From Bacteroidaceae bacterium (GTDB lineage: Bacteria; Bacteroidota; Bacteroidia; Bacteroidales; Bacteroidaceae): a stretch of DNA of 64,000 nucleotides. Below are positions 28,130-37,382 of the stretch, one piece after another. The position numbers were made by a program, and so were the translations under genes. How positions within the stretch are numbered: the stretch's first letter is position 1; each line of letters starts with the position of its first letter. The notes below the pieces were generated by a model. That model worked only from the letters and a program-made list of their open reading frames with translations. It searched no databases and had not been told where the DNA came from. The stretch spans positions 1 to 64,000 of the forward strand of contig JAFYQQ010000023.1 in NCBI GenBank assembly GCA_017559845.1, in the 5' to 3' direction.

Positions 28130-29130
28130 CAAACAAACTGAGAAACCTCTTTCTGGGCATCGGCCTTGCCGCCGTCATTGTCATGCTATGCACGTTCGAC
28201 GTGGAATCGGACGAATTGTGGAACGGACTAAGGCGTGCCGGTCTGTGGTTGCCCGCCATCATCATCCTATGGGCATTCATATACCTGATGAACGCCATCG
28301 CATGGCATCTGATTGTCCGCGACGGGGCTTCAAACCGTGTCCCCTTCTGGTTTACCTACAAACTGACCATATCGGGGTATGCGCTGAACTATGCCACACC
28401 TGTGGGACTGATGGGCGGAGAACCTTACAGAATCATGGAACTTTCGCCTTATGTGGGAAAAAGCAAGGCGGCATCTTCAGTCATCCTCTATGCCATGATG
28501 CACATCTTCTCCCACTTTATCTTTTGGCTGTTCTCCATCCTACTCTACCTTCTGTTCTACCCCATCAATGCAACTATGGCCACGTTGCTTGCGCTAACCG
28601 GCGCATTCTGCCTGCTTGCCATCTACTTTTTCATGCAGGGCTATAAGAACGGCATGGCCATGCGCACACTGCGCCTGCTCGGACGCATCCCTCTCGTCAA
28701 GAAATGGGCTGTTCCCTTCACCCAGAGAAAGCAAGAGACGTTAGAACGGGTGGACCAGCAAATTGCCGAACTGCACAGACAACGGCGGACCACCTTCTAT
28801 GCGTCTTTGGGACTGGAATTCCTGGCGCGGATTGTGGGCTGCCTGGAAGTCTATTTCATAATGAACATCCTTACCACAAACGTCAGCTTCACCGCCTGCA
28901 TACTCATTGTGGCATTCACCTCGCTGTTTGCCAACATTTTCTTCTTCTCGCCCCTCCAGATGGGAACGCGCGAAGGAGGGTTCGCCCTTTCCACCGGCGG
29001 ACTGTCCATCCCCAGCGCCTTTGGGCTTTATACAAGCCTCATCACCCGGGTGCGGGAACTTGTATGGATTATCATAGGCGTCCTGCTGATGAAAGTGGGC
29101 AATGGCAAACATAACAACAACAAAAAATGA
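28126..29130 (+). CDS. Lysylphosphatidylglycerol-synthase-type transmembrane (UPF0104) protein
   Basis: A 334-residue integral membrane protein with seven or eight hydrophobic segments and family blocks such as SGYALNYATPVGLMGGEPYR and FFSPLQMGTREGGFALS. This flippase-like domain occurs in MprF (N-terminal part) and in stand-alone YbhN/AglD-type proteins. The soluble aminoacyl-transfer domain of MprF is missing. With the lipid-synthesis neighbour it may move the product across the inner membrane. ATGA overlaps exist on both sides. Confidence 0.8.
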   Translation: MTNKLRNLFLGIGLAAVIVMLCTFDVESDELWNGLRRAGLWLPAIIILWAFIYLMNAIAWHLIVRDGASNRVPFWFTYKLTISGYALNYATPVGLMGGEPYRIMELSPYVGKSKAASSVILYAMMHIFSHFIFWLFSILLYLLFYPINATMATLLALTGAFCLLAIYFFMQGYKNGMAMRTLRLLGRIPLVKKWAVPFTQRKQETLERVDQQIAELHRQRRTTFYASLGLEFLARIVGCLEVYFIMNILTTNVSFTACILIVAFTSLFANIFFFSPLQMGTREGGFALSTGGLSIPSAFGLYTSLITRVRELVWIIIGVLLMKVGNGKHNNNKK

Positions 29131-29852
29131 ATACACTTAAAGACATTAAAGGTGTCATCTTTGACTATGGTGGCACTATAGACACAAACAGCCGCCACTG
29201 GGCAGAAGTCCTGTGGGAGAAATACAGAGAGAGCGATATTCCCGTCAGCAAAGAAGCATTCCGCGAGGCATACGTCCACGGCGAACGCTCGTTAGCAAAA
29301 TTTCCCCACGTGAAACCAGAGCACAATTTCCGGGATGTATTAAGCATCAAGACCCGGATACAAATGGAGTATCTAGCAGAAAAAGGCTGTCTGCTGGCAG
29401 AAGAAGCGTTGCTGCAAGACTATGCCGAAAAGGTAACAGATCTTTGTTATGGATATGTACTGAAAGTTCTGGAACGCACACGTCCCATTGTGGAACAACT
29501 GGCTGGCCGACTACCGTTGGTACTCGTTTCCAACTTCTACGGAAACATAGAAACAATACTAAACGATTTCGGACTTTCCAAACACTTCGGCCACATCATT
29601 GAATCTGCTGTAGTGGGCGTACGCAAGCCCGACCCTGCCATTTATCAATTGGGAGTGGACGCCATTGGGCTTCCTGCCGGAAACGTACTGGTGGTAGGCG
29701 ATTCCTTCTCAAAAGACATTGTGCCGGCAAAGGCCGTAGGATGCCAGGCCGTATGGTTGAAAGGAGAAGGATGGGGAGGTGAAGAGACGGATGACAACTT
29801 GCCGGATGCCATCATCACCGATATGACACAACTACCCGTTTTACTTGCATAA
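29127..29852 (+). CDS. HAD-superfamily hydrolase, subfamily IA-like
   Basis: A 241-residue HAD protein. Motif I reads VIFDYGGTID: the nucleophile Asp is present but the usual second Asp (general acid, DxD) is Gly. Motif II Ser (LVLVSN), motif III Lys (VGVRKPDP) and motif IV (VVGDSFSKDIV) are intact. In the cluster it could remove a phosphate from a polyol- or lipid-phosphate; the DxG motif leaves room for a different activity. The start overlaps the preceding stop (ATGA). Confidence 0.8.
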   Translation: MNTLKDIKGVIFDYGGTIDTNSRHWAEVLWEKYRESDIPVSKEAFREAYVHGERSLAKFPHVKPEHNFRDVLSIKTRIQMEYLAEKGCLLAEEALLQDYAEKVTDLCYGYVLKVLERTRPIVEQLAGRLPLVLVSNFYGNIETILNDFGLSKHFGHIIESAVVGVRKPDPAIYQLGVDAIGLPAGNVLVVGDSFSKDIVPAKAVGCQAVWLKGEGWGGEETDDNLPDAIITDMTQLPVLLA

Positions 29853-29865
29853 ACCCAGAAGGACA

Positions 29866-31083
29866 ATGGAAAAGAAACACGCACACGCTCTGGTACGCAA
29901 GGAGTACCTTCTTCCTTTCATACTTGTTACTTCCCTCTTCTTTATGTGGGGTTTTGCCCGCGCCATTCTGGACGTACTGAACAAGCATTTCCAGGAAGCG
30001 TTGGACATCAGTCTGGCTCATTCTGCAATGATACAGGTCATGTTCTATCTGGGCTATTTTACTATGGCCATTCCCGCTGGTCTGTTTATCGCCCGTAACG
30101 GTTATCGCAGAGGAGTAGTGCTCGGCCTGTTACTGTTCGGCATCGGCTCGCTCATGTTCATTCCGGGGGAATACTATATGTCGTTCAATTTCTTCTTGTT
30201 CTCATTGTTTGTCATCGCCTGCGGGCTGGTGTTCCTTGAAACGGCGGCCAATCCCTATATGACAGAGTTGGGTGAAAGGGAAACCGCTGCAAGCCGTCTC
30301 AATCTGGCCCAGTCATTCAATGGTTTGGGCTGCGCCTGTGCGCCGTTGCTGGTGGGTATGATTGTGTTCTCAGAAGACCAGGACGCCAACATTTCCCTTC
30401 CATATACGATAATGGGAGTGGTGGTACTGTGCGTCGCACTCATTTTCTCAAAGGTAAGGCTGCCCGAAATTGCACACGCAAAGGATGACTCCTCAATACC
30501 GGAAAAGAAGAAAGGGTTATGGTCTCAGAAACTTTTCACATTCGGCCTGTTGGCGTTGTTTTGTTACGAAATTGCCGAGATTTCCATTAACAGCTTCTTT
30601 ATTAATTATGTAGTGGACGATGGATGGATGAACGCGCGCGAAGCATCGGCCATGCTTTCTTTCGGAGGACTTGGGCTGTTCATGTGCGGCCGTTTTGCCG
30701 GCAGCTGGATTATGCGTTACATCAAGGCTGAAAAGGTGCTGTTCTACTGCGCAATCGGCACAGTAATCACCACCGCAATGGTTGTCCTCAACCTTGGTCT
30801 GTTCTCGTTCGTAGGATTGATTCTCATCTACGTATTCGAGGCCATCATGTTCCCCACCATCTTTGCCATCGCTCTGCGCGGACTGGGAGACTATACCAAA
30901 CGTGCCTCATCCTATCTGATGATGACGCCCATCGGCGGTGCTGTGGGTCCCCTGCTGATGGGATTTGTGGCAGACCAGACCAACATGTCCGTATCCTTCA
31001 TCGTACCGTTGGTTTCCTATGTGGTGGTTTGGGCTTATGCGACAAAAGTCTTGAAGAACGGCGAAAAGTCTGTTTTTGCATAG
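29866..31083 (+). CDS. FucP-like major facilitator transporter
   Basis: A 405-residue, 12-TM transporter of the fucose-galactose-glucose:H+ symporter (FHS/FucP) family. Family blocks: FFMWGFARAILDVLNKHF, FLETAANPYMTELG and ASRLNLAQSFNGLGC. It should import a sugar or polyol across the inner membrane. MEKKHAH at 29866 is preceded by a weak AGAAGGA. Its stop codon (TAG) is the first base triplet of the 42-bp repeat array, so the array begins exactly at the end of the gene. Substrate unknown; myo-inositol is my guess from context. Confidence 0.85.
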   Translation: MEKKHAHALVRKEYLLPFILVTSLFFMWGFARAILDVLNKHFQEALDISLAHSAMIQVMFYLGYFTMAIPAGLFIARNGYRRGVVLGLLLFGIGSLMFIPGEYYMSFNFFLFSLFVIACGLVFLETAANPYMTELGERETAASRLNLAQSFNGLGCACAPLLVGMIVFSEDQDANISLPYTIMGVVVLCVALIFSKVRLPEIAHAKDDSSIPEKKKGLWSQKLFTFGLLALFCYEIAEISINSFFINYVVDDGWMNAREASAMLSFGGLGLFMCGRFAGSWIMRYIKAEKVLFYCAIGTVITTAMVVLNLGLFSFVGLILIYVFEAIMFPTIFAIALRGLGDYTKRASSYLMMTPIGGAVGPLLMGFVADQTNMSVSFIVPLVSYVVVWAYATKVLKNGEKSVFA

Positions 31084-31440
31084 GTGCAGCGCTGCATCTG
31101 CTTCGAAATTGCAGTTTCGACATAGGTGCAGCGTTGCATCGGTCTCGAAATTGTAATTTTGACGAAGGTGCAAAGCTGCTTGAACGATGAAATTACGATT
31201 TTGACATAGGTGCAGCGCTGCAACTGTCTCGAAATTGCGATTTCGACCTTCACGCAACGCTGCATCGGCCTCGAAATTGTAATTTTGGCGAAGGTGCAGA
31301 GTTGTTTGAACGATGAAATTCGGATTTTTGCATAGGTGCAGCGCTGCATCGGCCTCGAAATTGCGATTTCGACCTTCATGCAACGCTGCATCGGCCTCGA
31401 AATTGTAGTTTTGACGAAGGTGCAAAACTGCATCTGCCTT
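31080..31440. repeat. 42-bp tandem repeat array with 126-bp higher-order period
   Basis: Eight full units of exactly 42 bp (starting at 31080, 31122, 31164 and so on) and a ninth of about 25 bp. Units fall in three kinds in the order A-B-C three times: A begins ATAGGTGCAGCGCTGCA, B ends CTCGAAATTGTAATTTTG, C contains GAACGATGAAATT. Most A units hold two palindromes, TGCAGCGCTGCA and TCGAAAT-TGCG-ATTTCGA. The array runs from the stop codon of the FucP-like gene to the stop codon of the convergent kinase gene and leaves no other intergenic DNA. Two minus-strand frames stay open because 42 is a multiple of three. Confidence 0.92.
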
Positions 31441-32323
31441 AAGGCCGTTGACCGCTGTTGACAATCTGCTGGATATCCTCCTCCGTTCCGCAGAAGGGGC
31501 CGGAATGCTCCAACTTTAACGTGGACATGGCGGCGGCAAAACAACCGGACTCGTAGCAAGAGCACCCTTTATTGCGCATATACAAATAACCGGCCATGTA
31601 AGTGTCGCCACAACCTGTTGCATCCACTACTTCACGAGGCGCGTAAGCCGGAATGCGGCAGAACTCGCCTTGGGCATAAATGAGAGAGCCCAGACTGCCC
31701 TGGGTAATGATTACTTCCTTCACCCCCCAACTGGCCAGGCACTTGGCGGCAAGTTCAGGGTCGTCGTAACCGGTAAGGACTTCCATTTCGTGCTCGTTTA
31801 CCTTCAGTATGTCCACATAACGCAATGCCTCCAATTTTTCCGTCCAGTCCACAGGATAAACATTCTCTCCACGCACCTCGCGCAGATAGCCCTGCGCATC
31901 CACGGACACGATTCCCTTTGCAGAAAGGTGTCGGATTACATCAAGTGAAAAATCATCGGCAAGGAGGCTACCCAGATGGAAGATATGCGCCTCTACGTCA
32001 ATTAGGCCTTCAACGGTAAAGGGGTCGGCCTTGGCCAGCACACGCTGTGTTCGGTTATCTTGATTCTCGCCATAAACGTTTTCGAAATAGACAGAGAACT
32101 GGCTGGGGAGCACTTTTACAAGTATTCCTTTCTTGCGGATTTCCTCCACAGCGGAGAGTTCAGACTCCGCCAACGCTGTTATCAGTTCATAACGGTCTGC
32201 ATCGTTAAGGCAACTAATGCCATGCGAGAAGTAATAGGATGTGCCGCCAGGCATATAGGTTGTCTGCCGGGGCGTTACAATCTTATCCAACGTGATATGG
32301 CCTATACAACAAATTTTCTTCAT
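31439..32323 (-). CDS. PfkB-family carbohydrate/polyol kinase
   Basis: A 294-residue ribokinase-like kinase. The N-terminal KKICCIGHITLDKIV and the PGGTSYYFS block, and the C-terminal signature VDATGCGDTYMAGY with its catalytic Asp, define the PfkB family. The stretch VSVDAQGYLREVRG resembles that of plant myo-inositol 3-kinases more than that of fructokinases, as judged from memory. MKKICC at 32323 is the start; an upstream frame adds residues unlike the family. It converges on the FucP-like gene, making an uptake-plus-phosphorylation pair plausible. Confidence 0.85.
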   Translation of the reverse strand: MKKICCIGHITLDKIVTPRQTTYMPGGTSYYFSHGISCLNDADRYELITALAESELSAVEEIRKKGILVKVLPSQFSVYFENVYGENQDNRTQRVLAKADPFTVEGLIDVEAHIFHLGSLLADDFSLDVIRHLSAKGIVSVDAQGYLREVRGENVYPVDWTEKLEALRYVDILKVNEHEMEVLTGYDDPELAAKCLASWGVKEVIITQGSLGSLIYAQGEFCRIPAYAPREVVDATGCGDTYMAGYLYMRNKGCSCYESGCFAAAMSTLKLEHSGPFCGTEEDIQQIVNSGQRP

Positions 32324-32375
32324 GTTTGTCTTTTTCTTTTGGGTGGATGGTACCAATGTTTATGTGTCGCGCGGG

Positions 32376-34973
32376 TCAAAAGGAAAACTCCAAAGCCCCT
32401 CTTATGCCCCACCGTTGCATGCCGGGCGTATGATAGTTGAGACGGTGGACGTACTCCAAACGCACAATCTTGAACACGTTATGGATGCCCGCCACAATCT
32501 CCACATAAGGTTTGTGCGGATTCATCACACGAGTCATGTATTCGAAGCCGTTATCGTTCGTGAAGGAACCTGGAAAATAAAACAAATCCTTGTCGCCTGC
32601 GTTCTGGGGGAGATAGGGGTTGTTTCTGTCAGTCAGGGTTCCCCACAGCACATTGCAACCAATATTCTCACGCCACTTCAGTTCGCGCAACAGGGGAATG
32701 CGGTTGAAGAGCTTTCCATTAAGATCCCAATTAAGAATAGCCGAGGCATAACGGTCGTTCAGGAATTCCATGTTACGGATGAGTCTGAACGAACGCGTGT
32801 CTATGATATAGCTCAAATTGGATGCCGGCATAATGAGGAAAGGATACGGCACCTTGTTCCATTGCGCACCGGCTTTTGCCAACACATCAAGCTTGCCCCA
32901 GGAGCGCATCCAGAAGCGTTTGTAAACCGATGCTTCCGTGAAGTTATATCTGTACTCACCCCCGAAGACTCCTTTCAAGCCCATTGTGTGCTGCAGACCG
33001 AAGATGGGGGCGTCAAGATTGGTGACAAGACGGCGCTGCTTGGTGTTCACATAACTGGCATTGGGGCGGAACTGCAGTCCTAAAGTCGCCTCTGAAAATG
33101 CCAGTCTCTTCAGATGGGAGGCAGGGTCTGCGGAAGGTAGTCCTTCGGCGTCCAGCGGTTGGTAGAACAAGTCGCCAGCACCCTCATTACGTTCGTGACG
33201 GAACTGCACGGTGGCGCGCAAGCCGTTGTGCCATTCCTTGTCATACATCAGGTTATAGCGTTCAAAATAGTTCATGTGCTTTACCGGTGTCCATTTCCAT
33301 GCCACAAATACATTGTCCTTGTCAGTAGACAGAAACTTGTCGCTCGGCGAGGCCACATCATTCATATACGTGAACGTAAGGTTGTTTACAGGAAACTCGC
33401 TGGGCACATATTCCTTGGCATTGAAGGAATAAGTCAGCTCGCCCATCCCCTTCCATCTCTGATCGCCGAATCCGTACTTCACATAACCCTTGGCAAAAAG
33501 GTGTCTGTGAAGATTTGCGGTAGTCTGCGCACTGGCACGCAGTCGGAACCCCTCCACCCAGTTGCTTCCAATCATCGTGTTGATTGGGCCTATATCCACG
33601 AGGTTAGGCTTACCGGGCTTTACAGTGGTCTCCACATAATTCTCAATGAAAGCCTTAGCAATCCAAATAATGGGGCGGAATCCCCTTATCCCTTGCATCT
33701 TGTGCAACATGTTTCCCATGCCCTGCTCACTACGGGACAAGGGTACGGGACGCTGCTCTTGCCAGTATTCATCTGAACGCGTACGGGCAGAAGCCTCTGT
33801 ACGTGTCTTTGTCTCTCCACGGAAAAGGCGGTCGGGGATTGGGCTGAAATCATAATCGAAGCCATGCGTTACGCGCTCGGCCATTATCTTTTGCACTCCG
33901 TCCACGAGTTTCAACTGCAGAATCATCTTGTTTTCCACCACAAGCTGCTCGCCCGAGGGCAAGGAGTCAAAATCCTGCACAATATCCATCTTTTCCACAA
34001 AGTTCACATCACTACGTGTAGGGATGCCAATCTCTGCTCTGCGGAGCCGCCATGAAGAGTCGGCACGCACATAAAGAGAACCGGAGAAACCGAAGTCCTG
34101 AGGATTATTAGGAGTGAAGTTCAGCCTATAGCATCGGTCATGCCCCACATTCAGGGTATCGACAATAAAATAGCGGTAAAAGCCGATGGCTGATGAGGTG
34201 CTTAGCGGACTGATAAAGGGATATTGCAGCAAGCGCACCTGGTCTTGATAAAAGTCCACCTCGGTGATACAGTCTTCAAGCAAGACATTCATAATTTCAC
34301 CTGTGTTGAACAAGTCATTGATGCCCTCACTACGTTCAGCCTCAATAAGCAGTTTTTCCTCCTGCGGTTGCCTGCGGTAGAGCGTGCGGGTGATACGTTC
34401 GCTGACGGTAAGCGGCAAAATAAGCTTACCCGTTTCCGGGTGTACCTCTACATGATCCTTCAGAAAAGGCATGCTCTTGAACTGCCCTTCTTGAAACACC
34501 TTTTCCGTAAACTCATTCAGGGAAAAAGTGAGTTTCTCATACTTGCGGAAAGACAGGAAATCGCGATTGCGCAAATCGGCACCTCCCTTAGCTGCAATGA
34601 CCTTCTTCATCATCTCTACTGCAGGATTGTCCTTTCGCGAATACTTCTTACGCTTGGCCTCAACTCTGACTTCATCAAGAGAAGCGCTGGACTCGCGCAA
34701 TTTCACATCAAGTTTCTGGGGTTTGGAAACTGCAACCATCTTCGTTTCAAAACCCATCATGGAGAAAACGAGCTGGCCCTTGCGGTAACGGATGCGGTAA
34801 TTCCCCTCCAAATCGGCTTGGGTAGCCGTGTGCGTTTGTCCTTCGTAATACACATACGCAGTAGGCAAAGGCTCACCTGTTGCCGCATCAGTGACCCGTC
34901 CCTGCACATACTGAGCCAGGGAAGATGCCACGCAAAGCACCCATGACATATAAAGGAGGAAACATCTTTTCAC
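32376..34973 (-). CDS. DUF5686 outer-membrane protein with carboxypeptidase-regulatory-like domain
   Basis: An 865-residue protein with a signal peptide (MKRCFLLYMSWVLCVASSLA), then a CarbopepD_reg_2/CNA-B-like domain at about residues 22-100 (VQGRVTDAATGEPLPTAYVYY ... GNYRIRYRKGQLVFSMMGFE). The long remainder matches the DUF5686 pattern (KRKKYSRKDNPAVEMMKKVI; NFTPNNPQDFGFSGSLYV) and ends in alternating, aromatic-rich strands with a C-terminal Phe (GALEFSF), typical of an outer-membrane beta-barrel. Function unknown; commonly near envelope genes in Bacteroidetes. A -7 element lies 36 bases upstream. Confidence 0.85.
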   Translation of the reverse strand: MKRCFLLYMSWVLCVASSLAQYVQGRVTDAATGEPLPTAYVYYEGQTHTATQADLEGNYRIRYRKGQLVFSMMGFETKMVAVSKPQKLDVKLRESSASLDEVRVEAKRKKYSRKDNPAVEMMKKVIAAKGGADLRNRDFLSFRKYEKLTFSLNEFTEKVFQEGQFKSMPFLKDHVEVHPETGKLILPLTVSERITRTLYRRQPQEEKLLIEAERSEGINDLFNTGEIMNVLLEDCITEVDFYQDQVRLLQYPFISPLSTSSAIGFYRYFIVDTLNVGHDRCYRLNFTPNNPQDFGFSGSLYVRADSSWRLRRAEIGIPTRSDVNFVEKMDIVQDFDSLPSGEQLVVENKMILQLKLVDGVQKIMAERVTHGFDYDFSPIPDRLFRGETKTRTEASARTRSDEYWQEQRPVPLSRSEQGMGNMLHKMQGIRGFRPIIWIAKAFIENYVETTVKPGKPNLVDIGPINTMIGSNWVEGFRLRASAQTTANLHRHLFAKGYVKYGFGDQRWKGMGELTYSFNAKEYVPSEFPVNNLTFTYMNDVASPSDKFLSTDKDNVFVAWKWTPVKHMNYFERYNLMYDKEWHNGLRATVQFRHERNEGAGDLFYQPLDAEGLPSADPASHLKRLAFSEATLGLQFRPNASYVNTKQRRLVTNLDAPIFGLQHTMGLKGVFGGEYRYNFTEASVYKRFWMRSWGKLDVLAKAGAQWNKVPYPFLIMPASNLSYIIDTRSFRLIRNMEFLNDRYASAILNWDLNGKLFNRIPLLRELKWRENIGCNVLWGTLTDRNNPYLPQNAGDKDLFYFPGSFTNDNGFEYMTRVMNPHKPYVEIVAGIHNVFKIVRLEYVHRLNYHTPGMQRWGIRGALEFSF

Positions 34974-35008
34974 CGTCTATACTGTATTGAACTATCCTAA
35001 TTCGGCAG

Positions 35009-35016
35009 CAAAGATA
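35009..35016 (-). promoter_or_regulatory. -7 element of the DUF5686 gene
   Basis: TATCTTTG on the minus strand matches TAnnTTTG. The -33 site is a T-run without a clear TTTG. Confidence 0.5.
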
Positions 35017-35173
35017 CAAAGTATTGGTGAAACCGAAAAATCCTTTGTCACAATGTGTACTATTTTTATGATAAAATGACAATCATTTGCTTTTCCCTAC
35101 CGGGCAACAAATACCGGATACAGCCTATGTCAGGCTATTCTTACTTCGATTCAGTCTGCACAAGCTATTAAAC

Positions 35174-36658
35174 TCACAAAGCTTGGTCCACTTCAAAATC
35201 GTAGAGCGTTTTGCGCATGATGTCAGCCAGACTCAGCTGATAAGCGATGTATGCGCTCAGGTGGTTACGGTATGCACTGTTGAGGCGGTTTCGCTCCAGA
35301 GCCAGTGTCTGGCTGTCAATGTCACCGTCGGTATATCGCTGTAGGGTGATGGCAAAACTCTTTTCGGCTATACTCACATTCTTTTCCAGCAGTTGCAGAC
35401 GCTTCAAGTTGTTGTTGAGCTGGGCAACGGCATTGCGTGTCTCGGTTTCGATGGAGCGTTCCAGATCTTCCTTCGCCATAAAATTCTGTCTCTGCCGTGC
35501 TTCTGCCGCACGCACACGCGATTTGTTCTCTCCCCAGTCCAACAAGGGCACGGATAAAGTGAATCCCACACCGAAGTCCATGGGGCGGTCTGTAAAGTCT
35601 TCCCACGAGCTTTGCATCGTCTTGCCATAGCCGGTGCCTCTGTCCTGCATGCTGGTACCGGTTTTCTGCACATAGGCATCAACGTAGCCACGAACCTTTC
35701 CCTCGGCTTTAAGCTGTTTGATGGTCATCTTCTGCTGTTCTATGGCGATGTCCTGGTCTCGCAGTTCGGTACGATTCTTGAGCGCATACTCAACCGCCTT
35801 GTCGGGGTCTATAACCACCACGGAATACTTCAACTTGTCGTTAAGTATCACACTGTCTGTGAGTTCTAGACCAATCATTTCCTTAAAGTTGCGGAGTCCG
35901 GACTCCTGGTTAATCATCGCAAGTTCATAGCTGTTCTGTGATTCGGTCAGGTCCACTTCCATCTGCAAGGCATCCACCTCTCTGATTAATCCAGCGGCAA
36001 ATTTATTTTGTGCTATTTCATTTGCTTCGGCCTGCCTTTCATAGTCGAGCTTGGCAATTTCTGTACTTCTTTGTTGCTGCAGTAGGTTGTAGTAGCTGCT
36101 GCTCACCTGATATTCCAGATTGAGTTCCTCGCGACGCAACGACTTGTTGGTGCGTTCGTAATTCAGACGTGCCGACTTGAGCGAAGAGCGAATGGCATTA
36201 TAGCCATAGATGGCATCGATGGGCTGGCGTAGTCTGAGGCGTGTGTTGAGCGTGGCCGAACGGATGTCATTATTGAAGTTGTCATAGCTGTTCAACATGG
36301 TTTCCCAATAAATGTTACCATTGGTAATCAAGGGTTGGTTAACCGTGATGGTACCGCCATAGTCCAGACGCTTCACTGAATAGAAAGACACGCCGGTGGT
36401 GTCATCCCATGTACGCACAGTCTGATTAAACTCAGGAAAGCTCAAGTTGAAGTCTATATGCGTCTTCAACTGGCTGGTGGCCGTTTTCAGGTTATATTCC
36501 GCAATCTTGAGGTTCTCTTTCAGATTACGCATGGTAAAACTCTTCTCTTTGGCCAGATTGATGCTCTGTTCCAATGTGAGAATATAAATATCGGCGTTAA
36601 CAACATTAGTGGCTATGAGTGCGAGTGCCACAAGAGATACTCTCAATTTCCTTATCAT
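35174..36658 (-). CDS. TolC-family outer-membrane efflux protein
   Basis: A 494-residue TolC-like protein. A signal peptide ([22 protein letters not shown]) precedes two repeated helical-hairpin halves typical of outer-membrane factors ([56 protein letters not shown]). It would form the trimeric outer-membrane channel for the adjoining ABC exporter. Its ATG overlaps the stop of the ATPase gene (ATGA), so the two are translationally coupled. Confidence 0.92.
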   Translation of the reverse strand: MIRKLRVSLVALALIATNVVNADIYILTLEQSINLAKEKSFTMRNLKENLKIAEYNLKTATSQLKTHIDFNLSFPEFNQTVRTWDDTTGVSFYSVKRLDYGGTITVNQPLITNGNIYWETMLNSYDNFNNDIRSATLNTRLRLRQPIDAIYGYNAIRSSLKSARLNYERTNKSLRREELNLEYQVSSSYYNLLQQQRSTEIAKLDYERQAEANEIAQNKFAAGLIREVDALQMEVDLTESQNSYELAMINQESGLRNFKEMIGLELTDSVILNDKLKYSVVVIDPDKAVEYALKNRTELRDQDIAIEQQKMTIKQLKAEGKVRGYVDAYVQKTGTSMQDRGTGYGKTMQSSWEDFTDRPMDFGVGFTLSVPLLDWGENKSRVRAAEARQRQNFMAKEDLERSIETETRNAVAQLNNNLKRLQLLEKNVSIAEKSFAITLQRYTDGDIDSQTLALERNRLNSAYRNHLSAYIAYQLSLADIMRKTLYDFEVDQAL

Positions 36659-37353
36659 GATACAATGGTTCTGTTTGTATTGATTCTGTCGTAATGTATG
36701 GAGCCATCCTTGATGTATACGTTACGGATGGCATAGTTGGCAATTTCCTGCTCGTGGGTAATGAGGATAATGGTATTGCCCTCCTGATGCAATTCGTCAA
36801 AAAGTTTCATGATTTCTATTCCCGTCTTGGAATCGAGCGCACCAGTGGGTTCGTCGGCCAGAAGTATGCCGGGATTGGTAACCAAAGCACGCGCAATGGC
36901 CACACGTTGCCGCTGTCCGCCCGAAAGTTCGCTGGGCTTATGATACATACGGTCTGCCAGTTTTACCCGTTGCAGGGCACGCACGGCCCTTTCCCTGCGT
37001 TCAGAGGCATCCACCCCGGCATAGGCCAGGGGCAATTCTACATTCTGTACGGCATTGAGTTTGGGCAAAAGGTTGAAATTCTGAAAGACAAAGCCGATTT
37101 CGCGATTACGCATGTCAGAGAGGTCGTCATCGTTGAGGTTACTCACATCAACCCCGTTAAACTTGTATTCACCGGTAGACGGTGTGTCCAAACAACCGAG
37201 AATGTTCATGAATGTACTCTTTCCCGATCCGGAAGGTCCCATAATACTGATGTATTCCCCCCGTTCTATACAGAGATTCACATCGCGCAGGGCCATTACC
37301 TCATTGTCGCCCATTACATAGCGCTTTGTGATGTTGTTGATTTCTATTAGCAT
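36655..37353 (-). CDS. ABC transporter ATPase, MacB/LolD type
   Basis: A 232-residue ATPase with Walker [11 protein letters not shown]-loop FQNFNLLP, signature LSGGQRQRV, Walker [13 protein letters not shown] and the switch His in ITHEQE. It is of the LolD/MacB class that works with FtsX-like permeases. In E. coli MacB the ATPase and permease are fused; here they are separate genes. Confidence 0.96.
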   Translation of the reverse strand: MLIEINNITKRYVMGDNEVMALRDVNLCIERGEYISIMGPSGSGKSTFMNILGCLDTPSTGEYKFNGVDVSNLNDDDLSDMRNREIGFVFQNFNLLPKLNAVQNVELPLAYAGVDASERRERAVRALQRVKLADRMYHKPSELSGGQRQRVAIARALVTNPGILLADEPTGALDSKTGIEIMKLFDELHQEGNTIILITHEQEIANYAIRNVYIKDGSIHYDRINTNRTIVS

Positions 37354-37382
37354 CCTGATTCAAGTATGATAAAGCGTGTAAA

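Noticed and set aside
31080-31440. CRISPR array
   Set aside because: The 42-bp units are contiguous with no unique spacers, and there are no cas genes nearby.
30907-31565. Repeat-encoded proteins (185 and 176 codons) across the 42-bp array
   Set aside because: Both run antisense into established genes on one side; openness follows from unit length. Reported only as an observation on the array.
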